This document shows positions 44,283-47,937 of a stretch of 47,937 nucleotides of DNA, in pieces. Source of the stretch: Nitriliruptoraceae bacterium (lineage in GTDB: Bacteria > Actinomycetota > Nitriliruptoria > Nitriliruptorales > Nitriliruptoraceae); the NCBI GenBank assembly GCA_003565155.1, contig PXDB01000087.1, positions 1 through 47,937 on the forward strand, given 5' to 3'. The notes under the pieces were generated by a model. The model ran no database searches and had not been told where the DNA came from. It saw only the letters and a program-made list of their open reading frames with translations. The first letter of the stretch is position 1, and every line of letters begins with the position of its first letter. A program made the translations under genes and the position numbers.

Positions 44283-45473
44283 TCACCGCACCAGGGCCCG
44301 CCGCAGCGTCCACGAACCGACCGCGAGCAGGCCGACGGCGAACGCCGCCAGGACACCGAGCTGCGGCAGGATGTCCACCACGCCACCATCACGGCGCACC
44401 AGTTCCGCCATCGCCTCGTTCGCCCAGGCGTGCGGCGTGATGCGCGCCACCTGCACCACCGTCTCGGGGTAGAACTCGATCGGCACCATGGAGCCACCCA
44501 GCGCGGCGGTCCCGAGCCCCAGGCCGACACCGGCGCCCGATGCCTGGCTGTCGTTGCGGAACACCGACCCGATGATCATCGCCGCTGCTGCCGCCGCGAT
44601 GCAGAACAGCAGCACGACCAGGGTCGTGGCCAGTGGGTCACCCCAGTCCACGTCGAAGACCACGGCCGTCACGAGGATGATGTACAGCGCCTGGAACAGT
44701 GCGATCACCAACCGGCCGCCCGCCGTGCCGAGCAGCACCGTCGACACCGAGGTTGGCGTGGACAGCATCCGGGTCGCCACCCCGTACTGCCGGGTCTGGA
44801 TCAGCGCGCCGCTGCCGGCCAGGGAGGTCAGGAAGGTGAACAGGAACAGCTGCTGGGAGGCACCGAGATCGAACTGGCCGAGCCCACCGAACTCCTCCGC
44901 CAACTCGTCCACCCCGAGGGTGGTAGCCGCCACCTCGACCCGCCCGGCCTCCTCCTGGACCTCCAGGGCGGCCTCCCGGAGCTGCCGGAGGCCGACCTCC
45001 TCCGCCCCCGCGGCGGCGCGACCGGTCGCCAGCAGCTGCGCCGCGGCGCCGGGCTGCTCCTGCTCGGCCAGCACGGCGGCCACCAGGGATCTGAGCGACA
45101 TCGAGGTGGCGTCGGCGCGGCCGACGAAACGCACCTCCACCGGCTCCACCTCGGCGAGGGCGTCGGTGTAGCCCTCCGGCAGCACGAGCCCCGCCGGGAA
45201 CAGCCCTCGGTCGACGTCGTCCTCGAGGGTCTCGACGTCCTCCACCTCGACGACCGCGATGCCGTCGAGGGCGTCGAGTCGCTCCGCGACGTTCGTCGCC
45301 GCATCGTCATCGTCGGGGGCGACGATCCCGATCGGGTTGGAGAAGTCGCCGCCGAACTGCACGCCGAGGAAGACCACGAGCAGGAGGGGGAAGAGGAAGA
45401 CGAAGAACAGGTTCGAGCGGTCCCTCAGGAGGCGGACCAGCTCGATGCGGACGATCTGCAGGGCCTTCACCAT
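44283..45473 (-). CDS. ABC-2 type exporter permease (second of pair)
   Basis: The 396-residue permease has an N-terminal helix (LFFVFLFPLLLVVFLGVQFG, about 23-42), a large extracytoplasmic domain with coiled-coil-like Glu/Ala-rich sequence (about 45-215), then five helices ending LAVGSWTLRRALV. This is the YhgE/NatB-like ABC-2 layout. The ATG at 45473 has AGGAGG 5 nt upstream and overlaps the preceding gene by 7 nt. It acts with the ATPase at 46661 and permease at 45467. Confidence 0.88.
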   Translation of the reverse strand: MVKALQIVRIELVRLLRDRSNLFFVFLFPLLLVVFLGVQFGGDFSNPIGIVAPDDDDAATNVAERLDALDGIAVVEVEDVETLEDDVDRGLFPAGLVLPEGYTDALAEVEPVEVRFVGRADATSMSLRSLVAAVLAEQEQPGAAAQLLATGRAAAGAEEVGLRQLREAALEVQEEAGRVEVAATTLGVDELAEEFGGLGQFDLGASQQLFLFTFLTSLAGSGALIQTRQYGVATRMLSTPTSVSTVLLGTAGGRLVIALFQALYIILVTAVVFDVDWGDPLATTLVVLLFCIAAAAAAMIIGSVFRNDSQASGAGVGLGLGTAALGGSMVPIEFYPETVVQVARITPHAWANEAMAELVRRDGGVVDILPQLGVLAAFAVGLLAVGSWTLRRALVR

Positions 45474-46651
45474 GACGACCTCCTGCGCTCGATCACGACC
45501 GCCGGCAGGGCGGTCACCGCCCCGAACGCCAGGATCGCGGCGGCGGCGGGGAGCACCGCGCTCCACCGGCCCGTCAGCGACAGGGTGTAGACCCCGTCGA
45601 TGAACCAGCCGTGGGGCGAGAGCCGCCTGAGCACCTGCATCAGCGGGTTGTCGCCGCCGATGGGGAAGAAGACCCCGCCGGCGACCCCGAGGACGATCGC
45701 CACGATCGACTGGTAGTTGCCGGCCTGCTCGGCGGTGCGGGCGAACACCCCGACCAGGGCCATCACGCCCATGGCCGCGAGCACCATCGACACGAGCAGG
45801 ATCGCCACGCCGGGGGCCGGACCCCAGCTGGCCCCGAGCAGTGTGATGGACGCCACGGTCAGCGCCGTCATGCTGGCCAACCCGAGGAGGAACGCCCCGA
45901 GCAGCTTGCCGAGCTGGATGGCAGCCGGGCTGATGGGCGCGGCCTGCAGCCGCTGGAGGGTGCCGAGTTGCCGCTCCTCGAGCCGGCCGGTGATGCCGTA
46001 CTGGACGACGAAGAACACGAAGAAGGCGGCCATCCCGGCGGCGAGGTAGCTCACCTCGTCCAGGGGTTCACCCTCGCCCGCCGTCTGCTCCTCCAGCGCG
46101 ATCAGCCCCTCGGCCTCCGCGGCAGCGGCACCGATCGCGCCGATCAGCGCCGGGTCGGGTGGCGCGCCGGTCAGGGCCACCTCGGTGGTGATCGCGAGGC
46201 CGACCTGTTCGATCCGGCTGGCGTAGGCCTCGGCGACCCCGCGCGCCACCTCCCCGGCCAGGGTGCGCCCGGCGGTGACGTACACCTCGATGCGGGCGTC
46301 CTCGCCGCCGGCGACCGCTGCCGAGAAGCCCTCGGGCAGGATCCAGGCCGCGTCGAGATCGCCGTCGGCGACCCGGGTGCGGGCGTCGGACTCGTCCTCG
46401 AGGTCGACGGTGGTCAGGATCCCCTCGTCGACGAGCGCCGGAACGACGCCGTCGACGAACCCGGCAGCGACCTCGCCACCGTCGAGGTCGACGACCCCGG
46501 CGGTGAGCTGGAACTCACCGGTGTCGGGGAAGATGGAGGAGAACAGGAAGGTCAGGCCGATCGGGACCACGAGAGCGAACAGCCAGACGCTGCGGTCGCG
46601 GGCGCGCAGGCGCGCGTCCTTCGACAGGATGATGGTGGCGGCGCGGAGCAT
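45467..46651 (-). CDS. ABC-2 type exporter permease (first of pair)
   Basis: This 394-residue permease has one N-terminal helix (SVWLFALVVPIGLTFLFSSI, about 21-40), an extracytoplasmic domain (about 42-205), then five helices containing ITGRLEERQLGTLQRLQAAP, the conserved cytoplasmic gate/coupling segment of ABC-2 permeases. It follows the ATPase gene after 9 nt. The two permeases are distinct in sequence, so the exporter is probably heterodimeric. Substrate unknown. Confidence 0.88.
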   Translation of the reverse strand: MLRAATIILSKDARLRARDRSVWLFALVVPIGLTFLFSSIFPDTGEFQLTAGVVDLDGGEVAAGFVDGVVPALVDEGILTTVDLEDESDARTRVADGDLDAAWILPEGFSAAVAGGEDARIEVYVTAGRTLAGEVARGVAEAYASRIEQVGLAITTEVALTGAPPDPALIGAIGAAAAEAEGLIALEEQTAGEGEPLDEVSYLAAGMAAFFVFFVVQYGITGRLEERQLGTLQRLQAAPISPAAIQLGKLLGAFLLGLASMTALTVASITLLGASWGPAPGVAILLVSMVLAAMGVMALVGVFARTAEQAGNYQSIVAIVLGVAGGVFFPIGGDNPLMQVLRRLSPHGWFIDGVYTLSLTGRWSAVLPAAAAILAFGAVTALPAVVIERRRSSW

Positions 46652-46660
46652 GTCGATCCC

Positions 46661-47599
46661 TCAGTCCCTGAGTGCCCGGCCGGTGAGGTGCAGGAACACG
46701 TCCTCGAGGTCCGGTTCGCGCACCTCCACCCCGTCGACGGTCGCGTCGGTGGCGGCGATGGCGGCGAGCAGGGCGGGCAGCTTCGCGGCCGCGCCGTCGA
46801 GCAGGCAGACGATCTCCTCCCCCTCCACCTCGGCGGAGCTGACCCCGTCGAGCGCATCGCAGGCCGCAGCGGCGCCGGTAGCGTCGCCGGCGACGTGGAA
46901 GCGCACCACGTCCTGCTCTCCGATGCGCGCGATCAGCTCACGACGGCTGCCCTCCGCCACGATGCGGCCCTGGTCGACGATGCCGATGCGGTGGCAGAGC
47001 CGCTCTGCCTCCTCCATGTAGTGGGTCGTGTAGAGGACGGCGAGGCCGTCGGTGGACAGGTGCTCGACCGACTCGAGGATGGCGTTGCGGGACTGCGGGT
47101 CGACGCCGACGGTGGGCTCGTCGAGGATCAGCAGCTGCGGCTCGTGCAGCAGGCCGATACCGATGTTCAGCCGGCGCTTCATCCCCCCGGAGAACTCCCC
47201 GGCGCGGTCATCGGCGCGGTCGGTGAGCCCGATGACCTCGAGCACCTGCTCGCTGCGGGTGGCCGCCTCGCCGCGGCTGAGGCCCTGGAGGCGGGCGAAG
47301 AAGCGCAGGTTCTCGGCGGCGGTGAGATCGGGGTAGATCGCGAGGTCCTGGGGCACGAGCCCCACGGCCGCCTTGGCATCGAGCGCCCGGGGCGTCATCC
47401 GTTGGCCGACCACCTCGATGTCGCCGGCGTCGGGGGCGAGGAGCCCTGCGATCATGGAGATGGAGGTGGTCTTACCGGCGCCGTTGGGTCCGAGCAGGCC
47501 GTAGGTCTCGCCTTGGCGGATGGTGAAGCCGACGTCGTCGACGGCCTGGATGGCGCCGAAGGCCTTGCGCAGGCCCTGGCACCGCAGGGTGGCGTCCAT
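46661..47599 (-). CDS. ABC-2 exporter ATPase (DrrA/NatA-like)
   Basis: A 312-residue nucleotide-binding subunit. It has Walker A GPNGAGKTT near residue 38, Q-loop VPQDLAIYPDLTAAEN, signature FSGGMKRRLNIGIGL, Walker B LLILDEPTVGVDPQSR and switch His TTHYMEEAERL. The C-terminal regulatory extension (about 225-312) ends EPDLEDVFLHLTGRALRD, as in DrrA-type ATPases. The ATG at 47599 has GAGGA upstream. It is the first gene of the exporter operon. Confidence 0.95.
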   Translation of the reverse strand: MDATLRCQGLRKAFGAIQAVDDVGFTIRQGETYGLLGPNGAGKTTSISMIAGLLAPDAGDIEVVGQRMTPRALDAKAAVGLVPQDLAIYPDLTAAENLRFFARLQGLSRGEAATRSEQVLEVIGLTDRADDRAGEFSGGMKRRLNIGIGLLHEPQLLILDEPTVGVDPQSRNAILESVEHLSTDGLAVLYTTHYMEEAERLCHRIGIVDQGRIVAEGSRRELIARIGEQDVVRFHVAGDATGAAAACDALDGVSSAEVEGEEIVCLLDGAAAKLPALLAAIAATDATVDGVEVREPDLEDVFLHLTGRALRD

Positions 47600-47826
47600 G
47601 CTCGGTCCTCGCGGGGGTGGCTGTGGTGGGTGGGCGCGACTGCGTGCGCCATCCCGAGCGGTCGCCAACGACGCTACGCGGGCAGCTGACGGGCGGACAT
47701 CATCCCCGGGAACGAGGTTGGTGCCCCCCGCTCGGAGGAGCACGCGATCCGTCCGCTCCTCCCCGGGACTATCGGCGCACGCGGTCGTCCGGGCCCGCCG
47801 GAGGCCGCCGCGAGTTGTGCATTGGT
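47600..47826. other. Upstream region of ABC-2 exporter, with half-palindrome
   Basis: No gene is seen. The 14-mer at 47807-47820 is identical to the inner 14 bases of the left arm of the palindrome at 24393-24426. The matching second arm is not present to its right; the group II intron sequence begins there instead. Confidence 0.6.
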
Positions 47827-47827
47827 A

Positions 47828-47937
47828 GTCAGCGGCGCGGTGTCTGCTGGGCAGACCCGTTTCCGCTTTCCCCTTTCAATCCGTGCGTGCGGTTCTCCCG
47901 CACACGGCTTACCGATGGTCTTCTTGGCATGGTTACG
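47828..47937 (-). mobile_element. 3' end of a group II intron (domains V and VI), cut by the window edge
   Basis: On the minus strand, 47910-47877 folds as domain V: AAGCCGTG with the catalytic AGC triad, a 5-bp distal stem TGCGG/CCGCA capped by GAGAA, a 2-nt CG bulge on the 3' side, and closing strand CACGGATT. Directly downstream, 47867-47831 folds as domain VI: AGCGG/CCGCT, internal loop, CGG/CCG, then GTCTGC/GCAGAC. A bulged A (complement of T47841) sits on the 3' side where the branch-point adenosine belongs. The 3' splice site should lie near 47822-47830. The rest of the intron and any reverse transcriptase lie beyond 47937. Confidence 0.75.

Overview
The window is high-GC actinobacterial DNA. 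The gene order uvrA - (ldh, MBL hydrolase) - uvrC - rapZ - yvcK - whiA - gap - pgk - tpiA - secG, the presence of WhiA, a DUF3039 protein and a SecG of 74 residues all point to Actinomycetota. A deep-branching lineage such as Nitriliruptoria is a guess. GTG starts are very common. No 16S or other decisive marker is present, so I do not name a genus.

Layout. 0-5.1 kb: DUF3039 protein, a lone PilB/GspE-type ATPase, a small SET-domain protein, Sua5-type tRNA threonylcarbamoyl-AMP synthase and an aldo/keto reductase. 5.1-6.3 kb: a membrane-anchored glycine-rich protein resembling the extracellular glycine-rich domain of ALK/LTK. 6.3-13.0 kb: an accessory island made of decayed DNA (a frameshifted histidine kinase), an intact four-gene RiPP operon (7917-11725) with a good sigma70 promoter, more decayed DNA, and a tRNA-Leu(GAG). 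13.2-17.2 kb: secG with a coupled orphan peptide-binding lipoprotein, and a BlaI/M56 regulator pair. 17.3-24.3 kb: a PH-like membrane protein and a complete five-gene Dpp/Opp importer. 24.4-36.9 kb: tpiA, a heterodimeric ABC exporter, pgk, gap, whiA, yvcK, rapZ and uvrC, all on the minus strand. 37.3-43.7 kb: an MscS channel, uvrA, a D-lactate-dehydrogenase-like enzyme and an MBL-fold hydrolase. 43.7-47.6 kb: a four-helix membrane protein and a three-gene ABC-2 exporter. 47.8 kb to the end: domains V and VI of a group II intron on the minus strand, the rest of which lies beyond the window.

The most interesting system is the RiPP operon. It encodes a 176-residue precursor whose five cysteines all lie in residues 133-161, an APH-fold kinase, a HopA1-like protein (the lyase family of class V lanthipeptide and thioamitide pathways) and a stand-alone cyclase with the three-ligand zinc site of LanC, resembling the C-terminal half of LanM. 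The expected product is a lanthionine-containing peptide made by phosphorylation, elimination and cyclisation on three separate proteins. No protease or dedicated exporter lies beside it.

The housekeeping genes form the usual excision-repair, cell-envelope-control and lower-glycolysis cluster, but two transporter blocks split it. pgk is separated from tpiA by an ABC exporter, and tpiA from secG by a peptide importer and a BlaIR pair. Several intergenic regions carry short tandem arrays (10-, 22- and 62-bp units) and one long palindrome, an arm of which recurs directly beside the intron.
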